The notes: a model not told the origin generated them from the sequence alone. A stretch of DNA of 64,000 nt from Paracoccaceae bacterium (GCA_014323795.1 JACONK010000020.1:10033-74032); one strand, 5' to 3'. Shown: positions 34,598 through 44,950, counted from the first letter of the stretch. Made by a program: numbers and translations.

Positions 34598-36097
34598 ATG
34601 GAACAGATCGGACATTACATTGATGGTGCAGAGGCAGCGGGCGGCAGCGGGCGCACCGCGGATGTGTTCAACCCGGCCACCGGTGAAGTGCAGGCCCGGG
34701 TCGCGCTCGCCGGGACGGAAGAGGTGAACAGGGCCGTTGAAATCGCCGCGGCAGCCCAGCCCGAATGGGGTGCCGCCACCCCGCAGGCCCGCGCCCGGGT
34801 GATGATGAGGATGGTCGATCTTCTGCATCGGGACATGGACAGGCTGGCCGAGGTGCTGAGCCGCGAACATGGCAAGACATTCCCCGACGCAAGGGGCGAC
34901 GTGCAGCGGGGGCTGGAGGTTGTTGAATTCTGCATCGGCGCGCCGCACCTGCTGAAGGGCGAATATACCGACAGCGCGGGACCGGGGATTGATATGTATT
35001 CCATGCGGCAGCCGCTCGGTGTCGCTGCCGGAATCACCCCCTTCAATTTTCCCGCCATGATCCCGATGTGGATGTTCGCGCCCGCCCTTGTGTGCGGCAA
35101 CGCCTTTATCCTGAAACCGTCGGAACGGGATCCGGGCGTCCCTGTGATGCTCGCCGCCCTGATGGAAGAGGCGGGCCTGCCCAGGGGGGTTCTGCAGGTT
35201 GTGAACGGAGACAGGGAAGCAGTGGATGCGCTGCTTGATCACCCGACTGTCCAGGCGATCGGCTTTGTCGGCTCCACCCCGATTGCAGAATATATCTACG
35301 GGCGCGGGTGTTCCGCAGGCAAGCGCATGCAGTGCTTCGGCGGTGCCAAGAACCACATGATCATCATGCCGGACGCGGACATGGATCAGGCGGCGGATGC
35401 GCTGATCGGTGCCGGCTACGGTGCTGCGGGTGAACGCTGCATGGCAATCTCTGTCGCCGTGCCCGTGGGGGATGAAACCGCTGACCGGCTGATCGGGAAA
35501 CTGGCACCGAAGGTGGAGGCACTGAAGATCGGCCCCTGCACGGCGGGCGATGATGTGGACTTTGGTCCGGTGATCACTGCGGCGGCGAAACAGGGCATAC
35601 TGGAACTTGTGAATTCCGGCGTGGAACAGGGGGCGAAACTTGTCGTGGACGGGCGCGACTTTTCCCTGCAGGGGTATGAGCACGGGTTCTTTGTGGGTGC
35701 ACATCTTTTTGACCGGGTGACGCCGGACATGGATATCTATCAGAAAGAGATTTTCGGGCCGGTCCTGTCAACCGTACGCGCACAGTCCTATGAACAGGCC
35801 ATCAGCCTTGCCATGGATCACGAATACGGCAATGGCGCGGCGATCTTCACCCGCGACGGGGACACGGCGCGGGACTTTGCCAACCGGATCAACATCGGGA
35901 TGGTCGGGGTGAACGTGCCGATCCCGGTGCCGCTCGCCTATCATAGTTTCGGCGGCTGGAAGAAATCCGCTTTCGGGGATCTGAACCAGCATGGGCCGGA
36001 TTCGATCCGATTCTATACGCGGACAAAAACCGTAACCACCCGCTGGCCATCGGGTATCAGGGAAGGCGCGGATTTTTCCATTCCAACCATGGATTAG
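34598..36097 (+). CDS. mmsA: Methylmalonate-semialdehyde dehydrogenase (CoA-acylating)
   Basis: Oxidises methylmalonate or malonate semialdehyde to propionyl- or acetyl-CoA with NAD, in valine and inositol degradation. The 499 aa match family length. ALDH motifs are present: ITPFNFPAMIPMWM, FVGSTPIAEYIY, and the catalytic Cys in GAAGERCMAIS (about 286). FGPVLSTVRA and SFGGWKKSAFGD follow. GGAGCGGAG precedes ATG 34598. No other valine-degradation genes are adjacent, which is a little unusual. Confidence 0.95.
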   Translation: MEQIGHYIDGAEAAGGSGRTADVFNPATGEVQARVALAGTEEVNRAVEIAAAAQPEWGAATPQARARVMMRMVDLLHRDMDRLAEVLSREHGKTFPDARGDVQRGLEVVEFCIGAPHLLKGEYTDSAGPGIDMYSMRQPLGVAAGITPFNFPAMIPMWMFAPALVCGNAFILKPSERDPGVPVMLAALMEEAGLPRGVLQVVNGDREAVDALLDHPTVQAIGFVGSTPIAEYIYGRGCSAGKRMQCFGGAKNHMIIMPDADMDQAADALIGAGYGAAGERCMAISVAVPVGDETADRLIGKLAPKVEALKIGPCTAGDDVDFGPVITAAAKQGILELVNSGVEQGAKLVVDGRDFSLQGYEHGFFVGAHLFDRVTPDMDIYQKEIFGPVLSTVRAQSYEQAISLAMDHEYGNGAAIFTRDGDTARDFANRINIGMVGVNVPIPVPLAYHSFGGWKKSAFGDLNQHGPDSIRFYTRTKTVTTRWPSGIREGADFSIPTMD

Positions 36098-36755
36098 GCG
36101 GGCGGGCGTCCCCGGTGTGGCACGAAAGATGCGCTTTTGGGTGAAAAGCGGGATTTGGCGGGTTTGGTGGTTGGCAGGCTTTCCCAAGATACGCAGGCAT
36201 GAAATCAGAAAGAGGCGGGCGATACCGTCACCCGCCGTTGAAAGGCAGGGTAAAGGGATGGGCCGGTTTGGCGGCTGTTTCAGAGTCTGAAGCGAAAACC
36301 GGGGGCTGTCGGAAGGAACCGGCCGGACAGACATTATGGAAGACCGTGACGGAAATGACATGCTCCGGGGCAGTGGCGGGGATGACCGGCTTTACGGACA
36401 GGAAAGTGATGACACGCTCAATGGCCGCTCCGGGAAGTCCGGGCGGCCAGGGACGTGTTGATCTTTCGGGACTGCGACAGGAACGACAGCATCACGCCGG
36501 AAGGGATCAGCCCGAAACTGGTGGAATCAGACGATTTCGCCTGACCGGGCGGGACAGGTGCAGCCCGGCATGGAAGGGCGGCCTTGTGCCTGTGTCGGAC
36601 TGATGCGTCCGGGGCGAAGGATCGCGGCTAATGAAGGTCTGGCCGAAGTCAAAAAAAACCCTGGCCGAAACAGAACCGTGCAAACGAACGGACATCTTGC
36701 CAAAACCGGTAAAAGTGCAACAATGCCGGCATGGGCATTTGGGGGAAAGAAAGTC
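36098..36755. other. Intergenic stretch with RTX fossil
   Basis: About 660 bp between mmsA and the formaldehyde dehydrogenase gene. Apart from the RTX remnant at 36336-36544 nothing is recognised. GGGGGAAAG just before 36756 is the ribosome-binding site of the next gene. Confidence 0.5.
36336..36544 (+). pseudogene. Frameshifted RTX protein fragment
   Basis: From ATG 36336 the frame reads EDRDGNDMLRGSGGDDRLYG and DDTLNGRSG, clear RTX nonapeptides, then stops. From 36452 another frame continues with [18 protein letters not shown] and ends ESDDFA at 36544, the usual RTX exit sequence. One frameshift joins them. Confidence 0.8.
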
Positions 36756-37868
36756 ATGAAAACACGTGCCGCAGTCGCAATGGAAGCTGGCAAGCCGCTG
36801 GAGATTATGGAGGTCAACCTTGACGAACCCAAAGAAGGGGAAGCCCTGGTAGAACTGAAGGCCACCGGCATTTGCCATACCGATGCATTCACCCTGTCGG
36901 GCGCCGACCCGGAAGGACGTTTCCCTGCCATCCTGGGCCACGAAGGGGCCGGTGTGGTGGCAGCTGTCGGCCCTGGCGTAAAATCCCTGAAACCGGGTGA
37001 TCATGTCATACCGCTTTACACCCCGGAATGTCGGGAATGTGATTATTGTCTCAACCCCAGGACAAACCTCTGCCAGGCGATCCGGTCTACCCAGGGGCAG
37101 GGCCTTATGCCTGACGGCACGTCGCGGTTCAGCATGCCTGATGGCACACAGATACTGCATTACATGGGCTGTTCCACGTTTTCCAACCATACGGTCCTGC
37201 CGGAAATCGCGCTGGCAAAGGTTCGTAAAGATGCGCCGTTCGACAAGATCTGCTATATCGGCTGCGGCGTGACGACAGGTATCGGTGCCGTGATCAACAC
37301 CGCAAAGGTAGAACAAGGTGCTGTCGGTATTGTTTTTGGCCTGGGCGGAATCGGTCTGAACGTGATCCAGGGCCTGCGGCTTGCCGGGGCGGACCGGATT
37401 GTCGGCGTGGACCTGAACCCTGCCAGGGCAGAGATGGCCGGCAGGTTCGGGATGACCGACTTTGTCAACCCTTCGGCGGTTGACGGCGATCTGGTATCTT
37501 ACCTTGTCGGGCTGACAGGCGGCGGCGGCGACTACACGTTCGATGCGACCGGCAACGTATCGGTGATGCGTACCGCCCTGGAAAGTGCGCACAAAGGATG
37601 GGGCGAATCCGTGATCATCGGTGTCGCGCCTGCCGGTGCCGAGATCTCTACCCGACCGTTCCAGCTGGTGACCGGCCGTGTCTGGCGCGGCACGGCCTTC
37701 GGTGGTGCACGCGGACGGACAGATGTGCCCAGGATTGTTGATTGGTACATGGATGGCAAGATCGAGATAGACCCGATGATCACGCATACCCTGCCGCTTG
37801 AAAACATCAACGACGGGTTCGATCTGATGCACACCGGGAAATCTGTCCGCACGGTTGTGACGTTCTGA
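36756..37868 (+). CDS. frmA: S-(hydroxymethyl)glutathione dehydrogenase (class III ADH)
   Basis: Glutathione-dependent formaldehyde detoxification: oxidises S-hydroxymethylglutathione with NAD. The 370-aa product has catalytic Zn ligands in [13 protein letters not shown] and GHEGAGVV, the structural Zn cluster [17 protein letters not shown], and NAD fold [32 protein letters not shown] is characteristic of class III. GGGGGAAAG lies upstream of ATG 36756. The esterase FrmB/FghA is not adjacent. Confidence 0.96.
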   Translation: MKTRAAVAMEAGKPLEIMEVNLDEPKEGEALVELKATGICHTDAFTLSGADPEGRFPAILGHEGAGVVAAVGPGVKSLKPGDHVIPLYTPECRECDYCLNPRTNLCQAIRSTQGQGLMPDGTSRFSMPDGTQILHYMGCSTFSNHTVLPEIALAKVRKDAPFDKICYIGCGVTTGIGAVINTAKVEQGAVGIVFGLGGIGLNVIQGLRLAGADRIVGVDLNPARAEMAGRFGMTDFVNPSAVDGDLVSYLVGLTGGGGDYTFDATGNVSVMRTALESAHKGWGESVIIGVAPAGAEISTRPFQLVTGRVWRGTAFGGARGRTDVPRIVDWYMDGKIEIDPMITHTLPLENINDGFDLMHTGKSVRTVVTF

Positions 37869-37941
37869 TATAATCATCCGAATGAAACCGATTAACTGCA
37901 TCTTCGGGTGGTGTGTCTTCTTTTAAAGGCCCGTTTCGCCA

Positions 37942-38883
37942 GTGCTGGGAATATTGCTGGAAATTCTGCCTTTCTTTGTGCTGATCGGCTTGGGGTTCGG
38001 TGCTGTCACGGTCGGAATATTCAATGATGAGGCAACAAATTATCTGACAAGGTTCGTCTTCTATTTCGCCTTGTCGGCCATGCTCTTCCGCTTTTCTGCC
38101 ACCCTGCCCATAAAGACACTTTTTGATCTGCCTTTCGGGCTCGCCTACCTTGGCGGTTCTGCGCTGATTTATGCTGTGGTGACTGTCATATCCCGGTTGC
38201 GGGGCAATGGCTGGGCCGTGTCGGCGGTGGAGGCGCAATGCGGCGTCATCGGCAACGTAGGGTTTCTGGGTATCCCGCTGATCGTGTCGCTTTTGGGTGA
38301 GGTCGCCGCCGGACCGGTTCTGTTTGTTCTGGCCATCGACTTAATCGTTTTTGGATCGCTTCTGGTTCTTGTCATCACGGCTTCCCGCGAAGGGGCGGTG
38401 TCGGGTGCGGCAGTCAAACGCCTGGGCCTTTCGATTCTGCAGAACCCGATGCTGATGAGCATGGCCGCCGGATTGATCTGGTCGTCTTTATCGTTTCCCG
38501 TCGCAGGCGCATTTGACCGCTTTCTGACCGTGCTCGGATCGGCTGCCACGCCCTGTGCGCTTTTTGCCATCGGAGCTTCGTTGGCAGGAAAATCCGCGGA
38601 AAGACCGGGTACCGCCGCCTGGCTGGGGTTTGCCAAACTGTTCCTTCACCCGATGGCTGTTGCAGGTTTCGCGCTTTTTGTCTTTGAGGTTGACCCCTTC
38701 GCCGCCGGTGTCATGGTTGCGGCGGCGGCCATGCCCACGGCGGGCAACGTTTTCATTGTCGCACTCCATTATGGTATTGCACCGGCACGGGTCTCTTCAA
38801 CTATACTCGTGTCCACAATTGGGTCCGTTGTGACACTGACAATTGTCATTGCCTGGGTTCTTGCGCGTTCAGGCACCACTTGA
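37942..38883 (+). CDS. AEC-family transporter
   Basis: A 313-aa inner-membrane carrier of the auxin-efflux-carrier family with about ten helices (LLEILPFFVLIGLGFGAVTV at the N-terminus; VTLTIVIAWVLARSGTT at the end). The segments CGVIGNVGFLGIPL and MPTAGNVFIVALHYG are the paired family motifs with Asn and Pro in the broken helices. Start is GTG 37942. Bacterial relatives export or import carboxylates such as malonate; the substrate cannot be told here. Confidence 0.88.
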   Translation: MLGILLEILPFFVLIGLGFGAVTVGIFNDEATNYLTRFVFYFALSAMLFRFSATLPIKTLFDLPFGLAYLGGSALIYAVVTVISRLRGNGWAVSAVEAQCGVIGNVGFLGIPLIVSLLGEVAAGPVLFVLAIDLIVFGSLLVLVITASREGAVSGAAVKRLGLSILQNPMLMSMAAGLIWSSLSFPVAGAFDRFLTVLGSAATPCALFAIGASLAGKSAERPGTAAWLGFAKLFLHPMAVAGFALFVFEVDPFAAGVMVAAAAMPTAGNVFIVALHYGIAPARVSSTILVSTIGSVVTLTIVIAWVLARSGTT

Positions 38884-39044
38884 ACCGGTAAGCCGAAACC
38901 GGTAAAGCGGGGAGCACAGCGCACGGAAAAATTATGCGGACAGTATCAGAAAACCGGTTTTTGAACGGATGCGGGGCGTCCTTCGTGATCTATCACGGGC
39001 CATTCCATGCGGACTGGCCTTACCGGGACTGAAGCCACAGACCC

Positions 39045-39707
39045 ATGACGCCGCAAGCGGTCATTTTTGATATCGGAAATGTGCTGATCGAATGGCAGCC
39101 GGAACGATTTTATGACCGTAAAATCGGTAGCCGGGCCCGTGACCGGCTGTTTGCCGAGGTCGACCTGCACGCAATGAACGACCGAATTGATTGCGGCGGA
39201 AACTGGCAGAAAACCGTGGCAGACCAGGCAGAGGCCTGCCCCCGCCACCGCGATGCCATCATGATGTGGCACAGCCATTGGCTGGAAATGGCCGGCCCCC
39301 GAATCGACTTGTCTGTCTGTCTTTTGCGTACGCTGCGGGCCGGCGGCGTCCCTGTTTTTGCCTTGTCCAACTTTGGGGTGGAAACCTTTGCCTTTGCCGA
39401 AGCCAAATATGATTTTTTGGCAGAGTTTGATCGACGCTATATCTCCGGCCATTTGCGTATGATCAAGCCGTGGCCGGAGATCTATGCCCATGTGGAGGCA
39501 GACAGCGGGATAGTGCCGCAGGGCCTTTTGTTCGTTGATGACCGGGCCAAGAACATCTCTGCGGCGGCAGGGCGCGGCTGGCAGACCCACCTGTTCCGGG
39601 ACGCCCGCGAATTTTCAAAATGTCTTGTCAAATCCGGGCTTTTGACGGCGGATAAAGTACGCCAGGCCACGCGGGACGCCGGAAATGCCGATGCCTATTG
39701 CCTTTGA
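39045..39707 (+). CDS. HAD-superfamily hydrolase (subfamily IA)
   Basis: A 220-aa phosphatase-like enzyme. Motif I AVIFDIGNVLIEW (Asp nucleophile at 9; the second Asp is replaced by Asn, as in YihX-type members), motif II FALSNFG, motif III Lys in IKPWPEIY, and motif IV FVDDRAKNI. Similar to YihX/glucose-1-phosphatase-like proteins. The end overlaps the selO start by 23 nt, so the two are probably co-translated. Confidence 0.9.
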   Translation: MTPQAVIFDIGNVLIEWQPERFYDRKIGSRARDRLFAEVDLHAMNDRIDCGGNWQKTVADQAEACPRHRDAIMMWHSHWLEMAGPRIDLSVCLLRTLRAGGVPVFALSNFGVETFAFAEAKYDFLAEFDRRYISGHLRMIKPWPEIYAHVEADSGIVPQGLLFVDDRAKNISAAAGRGWQTHLFRDAREFSKCLVKSGLLTADKVRQATRDAGNADAYCL

Positions 39708-41127
39708 CAACAGCTACGCCAGATTGCCCGGCCGGTTCTATGCAAAGTTGAACCCGGATCCGGCCCCGAGGCCCGGGCTTATTCGCCTGAACCATGCGTT
39801 GGCATTAAAAATCGGCCTTGATGTGGATTGGCTGGCAAGCGCGGACGGTATCGCCATGCTGTCAGGGGCTGCGGTGGCAGAAGGATCGGAACCCCTGGCG
39901 ATGGCATACGCCGGGCACCAGTTTGGCGGCTGGTCCCACCAGCTGGGCGACGGCCGTGCGCATCTGCTGGGGGAGGTCATGGGCCCGGACGGCATCCGCC
40001 GGGACATCCAGCTGAAAGGCTCCGGCAGGACGCCGTTTTCCCGCATGGGTGACGGTAAATCCGCGCTTGGACCTGTCCTGAGAGAGTATCTGATCAGCGA
40101 ATTCATGGCAGCCGCCGGTGTGCCGACAACCCGGGCGCTTGCCGCCACGTTAACGGGCGTACGGGTGCAACGCGAAACCAGTCAACCCGGTGCCGTTCTG
40201 GTACGCGTAGCGGAAAGCCACGTGCGGGTCGGAACCTTCCAGTACTTCCACGCCCGCGAGGATGCAGATGGTGTCAGGACGCTCGCCGATTACGTGATTG
40301 ATCGCCACGACCCGGATATCCGGCAGGTGGAAGGCCGCTACAGGATCCTGCTGGATACAATCGTGGAACGCCAGGCGCAGCTGGTCGCGCAGTGGATGGG
40401 GCTCGGCTTCATCCACGGGGTGATGAATACCGATAACATGCAAATCGCGGGGGAAACGATCGACTACGGACCTTGCGCCTTTATGGATGCCTTTCACCCC
40501 GGGGCTGTATTTTCATCTATTGATCACGGCGGACGCTATGCCTGGTCCAACCAGCCCGGCATCGCGGCCTGGAACCTGTCACGCCTCGCGGAAACCTTCC
40601 TGCCCCTGCTGCACGAAGATGCGGATAAGGCGGTGAAAATCGCCAGGGACAGTGTTGGAAGATTTTCGCATGTCTTCAACGCCGCGCTCAATGATCTCTA
40701 TCGGCGCAAGTTCGGTATCGCGGAAGACCCGCAGTTCGTGCAGGCCACCTTCAGGGCAATGACGGATTGTGGCGTGGATTACACGTTGCTGTTCAGCGGG
40801 CTTACGCGCATCGCCCTAGGCGGCGATGATGCGCTGGTCGTTGACCTGTTCCACGATGCCGACAGGGGCAAAAACTGGCTTGCGGCCTGGCGGGAAAAAC
40901 ATGACCGGGAAAAAGCGCACACCATGATCACCGTAAACCCGATATTCATTCCGCGCAACCACCGGGTTGATCATGCGCTCAAATCTGCAAATGACGGCAA
41001 TTACAAGGCCTTCGAGGAGCTTCTTGAGGTTCTTGCCAATCCATACGATGCCCGGGAACAGTTCGAAAAATATGAAGCACCGCCAAAACCGGAAGAGATT
41101 GTGCACCAGACGTTCTGTGGCACCTGA
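39685..41127 (+). CDS. selO: Protein adenylyltransferase SelO (YdiU family)
   Basis: SelO is a pseudokinase that transfers AMP to protein Ser/Thr/Tyr residues, linked to redox stress. The 480-aa product shows AYAGHQFGGWSHQLGDGRA, LKGSGRTPFSRMGDGKSAL, the flipped ATP-binding Lys and Asp regions, FIHGVMNTDNMQI and DYGPCAFMDAFHP (metal-binding Asn and Asp). The C-terminus TFCGT is usual for bacterial members. ATG 39685 and ATG 39691 are both possible. Overlap with the HAD gene suggests an operon. Confidence 0.96.
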   Translation: MPMPIAFDNSYARLPGRFYAKLNPDPAPRPGLIRLNHALALKIGLDVDWLASADGIAMLSGAAVAEGSEPLAMAYAGHQFGGWSHQLGDGRAHLLGEVMGPDGIRRDIQLKGSGRTPFSRMGDGKSALGPVLREYLISEFMAAAGVPTTRALAATLTGVRVQRETSQPGAVLVRVAESHVRVGTFQYFHAREDADGVRTLADYVIDRHDPDIRQVEGRYRILLDTIVERQAQLVAQWMGLGFIHGVMNTDNMQIAGETIDYGPCAFMDAFHPGAVFSSIDHGGRYAWSNQPGIAAWNLSRLAETFLPLLHEDADKAVKIARDSVGRFSHVFNAALNDLYRRKFGIAEDPQFVQATFRAMTDCGVDYTLLFSGLTRIALGGDDALVVDLFHDADRGKNWLAAWREKHDREKAHTMITVNPIFIPRNHRVDHALKSANDGNYKAFEELLEVLANPYDAREQFEKYEAPPKPEEIVHQTFCGT

Positions 41128-41237
41128 ACAACGCTGACGGCAACCAACATTCCCGGGGCGCGGGCTACTGGCCTGATGCTGGTCTGCCCGTTTCGGCGCA
41201 CCCCTGTTTAAAACGACAGCGCGGGTTTCCGCCAGGA

Positions 41238-41273
41238 CCTTCTGCTGCCCCCTGAACGGGGTCCGGCAGAAGG
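41238..41273. terminator. Hairpin between selO and hemY
   Basis: CCTTCTGC (41238-41245) pairs with GCAGAAGG (41266-41273), with an inner CCCC/GGGG stem. It lies between convergent genes; no strong T-run. Confidence 0.55.
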
Positions 41274-41362
41274 CCCGTTTCCTGCTGTGCCGGGCCACGG
41301 CATAACTATACCCGGTTTCGCTCTGCGCGCCACAGGCACTGTGCCTGGTGTGCACTGGCGAA

Positions 41363-42832
41363 TTACCTTATCATGGTGTGCGTCTTTTGGTATTCTTGCC
41401 GGGGTGCCGCACTTTCCGGCACTTTTCCAGGCGTTGCAGCATCTGTGGCGTCTGCCGCGACTACGCCCGCCATGATTGGCAAGGCTGCCGGTCCGTCATC
41501 CGATTCTGCGCCTGCGGGCGGGTTGCGCCATTCCAGGGCGTCAAAAGCCGCGCAGTTCCCGCATTTTGCCGTCCACACACCTTGCAGACCTGAACATTTT
41601 TCACATATCCATCGCGGGCCGCGCGATGCATTCAGTGCTTTTGCCAGCCACGTGCGCACCACGGCATCATCCGCGCCTTCGCCTTTTTCGATAGCCGCCA
41701 TAATCGCGAGAGACCGCGAAGTCGGCGTTTCTTCAGCCATTTTGCCCAATGCACGTCGTGCCGCCGGAAAATCCTCTGCCGTCAGCATAAGTTTCGCATT
41801 CAAAAGGCGCGATTCCATGTGTTCGGGATTTTGGCGGATCAACCGGCTGAAGCGGCTGACGCGGGCTTGTGGCGTTTCTTCCGGTTCAATTTCGGCAAAG
41901 GTTGCCGCAAGATCCGGATGAGGCCTGGATGCCCACGTCTTTTTCAGGATCTTTGCGGCAGCCTTTTTTTTGCCGTCCAGAATCTGCATTTCCGCAGCTA
42001 ACCGCGCCGCAGGGATCAAGTCCGGCGACGTTCTGTTTGCATACAAGGCAGCCTCTTTCCCGGCGGGAAAATCACCGCCATCCAACAGGGCGCGTGCGTC
42101 TTCCAGCGCGAGAACAGCTTCCCGCCTCTTGCCCACGTCGCGGGGCAGGATATTCGCCCGCACCTTCGCGGCGACAGTCTGCCGGGCATTTGTCCAGTCA
42201 CCCTTGTCCGTTTGCAATCGGAACAGGGTTTCAAGTGTCGATCCATGCCGAGGCCTGAGCGCAAACGCCTTTTCAGCGAGCTTCAGGGCCGTGTCCGCGT
42301 CCCCTTCCGTCAGTTTTTGCCTCATTAATCCCTGCACTCCCACAAACCGGGTACGGTCGCTTTCAAGCAGGCTTTTGTAGTATTTCTGCGCACGTTTGGT
42401 ATCGTCTGCAATCTCCGCCGCCTGGGCATTGATCAGGTTGGTCAGTTCCGGATTTTCCAGGTACCGCTCCGCCCGGGCCGCTTTGGTCAAGGCCAGCCGA
42501 CCCTCACCCGCGGCCAGGGCCACCATGCCGTCGCCGAGTGCCTCATACCCCTTCCGTTCCCGGTTCCGGGTGAAATATCGCGAAAAGGCCGTTTCGTCGC
42601 CGTTGAAAAAACGAAAGACGGCGAAAAGCAGGGTCAACAGGCAAAAGAACAGCCAGATCGCGGCGAACAAAATGACACAGAAGATCAGCGCGGGCAGCGG
42701 TTCAAAAATATACTCTTGTCCGCCAAATGACAGGCGCACCTCATCGCCGGTGTCGAGCAGAAATGTGACGCCGAAGACGACAGCCGCGATACAGGCCAGA
42801 AAGAACAGAATGCGAAAAAGAGACGTCAGCAT
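41363..42832 (-). CDS. hemY: HemY-type TPR membrane protein
   Basis: A 489-aa protein with two N-terminal helices (residues about 5-25 and 45-70) and TPR-like repeats to about residue 390 (HemY_N family). Despite the name it is not protoporphyrinogen oxidase; in proteobacteria it sits with hem genes and its function is unclear. Near the C-terminus is a Cys-x2-Cys, 10 residues, Cys-x2-Cys pair (about residues 410-427; CEKCSG and CGNC), a rubredoxin-like zinc or iron site reminiscent of LapB. It follows mic60 by 12 nt, in the same operon order as in other alphaproteobacteria. Confidence 0.92.
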   Translation of the reverse strand: MLTSLFRILFFLACIAAVVFGVTFLLDTGDEVRLSFGGQEYIFEPLPALIFCVILFAAIWLFFCLLTLLFAVFRFFNGDETAFSRYFTRNRERKGYEALGDGMVALAAGEGRLALTKAARAERYLENPELTNLINAQAAEIADDTKRAQKYYKSLLESDRTRFVGVQGLMRQKLTEGDADTALKLAEKAFALRPRHGSTLETLFRLQTDKGDWTNARQTVAAKVRANILPRDVGKRREAVLALEDARALLDGGDFPAGKEAALYANRTSPDLIPAARLAAEMQILDGKKKAAAKILKKTWASRPHPDLAATFAEIEPEETPQARVSRFSRLIRQNPEHMESRLLNAKLMLTAEDFPAARRALGKMAEETPTSRSLAIMAAIEKGEGADDAVVRTWLAKALNASRGPRWICEKCSGLQGVWTAKCGNCAAFDALEWRNPPAGAESDDGPAALPIMAGVVAADATDAATPGKVPESAAPRQEYQKTHTMIR

Positions 42833-42844
42833 AAGCAGCCTGTA

Positions 42845-44185
42845 CTATTCTGTCGGGCTTTGCCATCCGGCCAGCACATTCAGCGCATTTTGCGCCCCGT
42901 TCAGTGCCTTCAGGGCTGCAATCCAATCCTGCATCGGGGTCTTTGCGGCCTCCGGCAAGGCCGCAATTTCCGATAACGCGGCATCAAGGCGGCGGTTGGC
43001 CAGATCATCTTCAACGCGGCTGAGTATGGCATCCACATCATTCCCATCGCGCCGTTCCAGTGATCGGGTGCTGATCTGGCTGCGCAGAAATGCGTTGAGT
43101 TTTCCGCCCATCCCATCGCCGGCATTTGCGTTGGCATCGGCACGCAACGCCGCGTGTGCCTGATCCGCATACTGATTGCGCAGCGTTTCCCAGCTCGGCG
43201 TACCGGTTTCGGCAACTGCTGCCAATGCGGCCGGGGCACTTGTGCCGGTCATCTCTTCCAGGCCGGCGAGTGCTGCCTGAAACGGTGTGCCGTCGGAAAG
43301 GGCGTTACCGATTTCTGTCAGCAGCTTTCTGATTTCTATCATAACCATGAAATTCGCTGCTTTAATTTCTGCTTCTTCCATCCGGTGCCTGGTGGTTATG
43401 GCAATATCTTCCGCCTGCCGGGAAAGCGCGTCGTTTTTGGCGGCAAGCTCTGCGACTTCGGTGCGCAGATCTTCCAGTGCGGCCTGATAACCTGACAGCC
43501 GTGCACCCGCTTTTTCAGACAGCGCACCCCCGTTTTCGGTGCTCTGCCTTGACAGACGGTCAGATACCGCGGCAAGTTCGGCCGACACCCCTTCCATTCG
43601 GGTTTCCAGCCCTGCAATACGCGCCTCAATGTCATGGCTGTAGGGTGCGGCCAGTTGATCGCGAATCTCTGCAAGCTGTTTCGACAGATTCGCATCATAG
43701 ATGCCAATGGCGCGGTCAATGGCAGCCTGATCGACGCCAGCCGGCTGCTGTTGCGGAAGTGCGGCCAGTTTTTCACCCATTTCTGCGCGCAGGGCCTCCA
43801 CCTCTGCCTTGGCTTCGGTCTGGCCGGGCATCAAAAACCGGGCGACCTGGGAAAGTCCTGCCGGCAGAAGCGGCGCGATCTTGGGGGCACCCCACAAGGC
43901 AAGGCTGATACCGACCACAATCATGGCAAGGGCCTGCAGTACGCGGGCGGCAAGTGATGTGGCGGGCACCTGTTCAATAACCTCTGGTACCTCTTGTGGC
44001 ACATCTGCGGTCAGATCTGCAAACTCGTAGTCGTCTGTGCCGGAAGAACCGGCATTTTTTGCCGAATTTTTCGCCGGCGACGTATGCCCTGCATGGTTTT
44101 CCGGGCTGGCGGGTGCCAGCCTGGCCGTGTCCGCCACGACCGCAGCGTCTTCCGCTGTTTCTTCGATGTCTTTTTTCTTTTCCAA
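42845..44185 (-). CDS. Mitofilin/Mic60-like membrane protein
   Basis: The alphaproteobacterial Mic60 homologue shapes intracytoplasmic membranes and contacts outer-membrane proteins. The 446 aa contain an acidic cytoplasmic N-terminus (about 1-75), one helix (VLQALAMIVVGISLALWGA, about 84-102), a long coiled coil (about 125-285; QLAEIRDQLAAPYSHDIEAR) and a mitofilin domain at the end (MVMIEIRKLLTEIGNALSDG, then LRSQISTRSLERRDG). Position between hemD and hemY is the conserved synteny of this family. Confidence 0.9.
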   Translation of the reverse strand: MEKKKDIEETAEDAAVVADTARLAPASPENHAGHTSPAKNSAKNAGSSGTDDYEFADLTADVPQEVPEVIEQVPATSLAARVLQALAMIVVGISLALWGAPKIAPLLPAGLSQVARFLMPGQTEAKAEVEALRAEMGEKLAALPQQQPAGVDQAAIDRAIGIYDANLSKQLAEIRDQLAAPYSHDIEARIAGLETRMEGVSAELAAVSDRLSRQSTENGGALSEKAGARLSGYQAALEDLRTEVAELAAKNDALSRQAEDIAITTRHRMEEAEIKAANFMVMIEIRKLLTEIGNALSDGTPFQAALAGLEEMTGTSAPAALAAVAETGTPSWETLRNQYADQAHAALRADANANAGDGMGGKLNAFLRSQISTRSLERRDGNDVDAILSRVEDDLANRRLDAALSEIAALPEAAKTPMQDWIAALKALNGAQNALNVLAGWQSPTE

Positions 44186-44260
44186 GGAATCAACTGCTCC
44201 TTATCAGTCGCCCGAAAAGGGCAAGAGTTTGGTGCCAGCCCCTCAAGAGGGTGCGGCGCA

Positions 44261-44950
44261 TTATAGAAGATCCCGCAAGGCTTTGATCATTGCGGCACGG
44301 GTTGGCCGGGCGACCACACTGGCCCTTCCCCGCAGTGGCGTGGCGGCAGATTCAGAGATTGCAACACATGTGAGTTCTGCCGGTTTGATGTCATCAATAG
44401 CTTCCGCCAGTAATTGCCCGCTGCGGGAGGAAAAAACAGGCACAACGACAGGAATGTCAACCAGGGTGACCCTGGCTTCGGCAGAAAGTTCCACGGGCCT
44501 GGCCTCATATCCGATAGCACGTTGACAGGAAAAGCCCGCTTTAGACAAAATTCCCCCCAGATCGCCCGCATGATGCCTGCCCGCGATGTGAATCAGGGAA
44601 CCCGCCTCCGGGTTCAGGTGCTGTATCGCCAGTGCGGCCAGATCTGTTATGTCACCGTTCGCGCTGGTCGCATCAAAGCCCGCTGCCTTGGCTGCATTCG
44701 CGGTTGTCTGCCCCACACACAGGGCGGTCTGCCCGCACCCGGAACCAGCGGCACGCACCCCGTTTGCCGACGTAAACAATACCGCCTGTACACCTTCCGG
44801 AATGGTCACCGGCGTGTAGCATATGTGCAGCAGGGGGCTAATCACATGGTCGGGTTCGCGGCCGGTTCCGGACGTCAGCGCCGCCAGAAAATCTATCGAC
44901 TGAGGCCTTGGCCGTGTCAGCAAAAGGGTATGGCACATATTTGTGGGCAT
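44261..44950 (-). CDS. hemD: Uroporphyrinogen-III synthase
   Basis: Cyclises hydroxymethylbilane to uroporphyrinogen III in haem and cobalamin synthesis. The 229-aa protein opens [18 protein letters not shown] and has the loosely conserved family features [31 protein letters not shown], and [15 protein letters not shown] near the C-terminus. ATG 44950 is preferred, ATG 44938 possible. It is upstream of mic60 and hemY on the same strand and divergent from tsaD, with only 66 bp between. hemC is not present in the window. Confidence 0.9.
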   Translation of the reverse strand: MPTNMCHTLLLTRPRPQSIDFLAALTSGTGREPDHVISPLLHICYTPVTIPEGVQAVLFTSANGVRAAGSGCGQTALCVGQTTANAAKAAGFDATSANGDITDLAALAIQHLNPEAGSLIHIAGRHHAGDLGGILSKAGFSCQRAIGYEARPVELSAEARVTLVDIPVVVPVFSSRSGQLLAEAIDDIKPAELTCVAISESAATPLRGRASVVARPTRAAMIKALRDLL

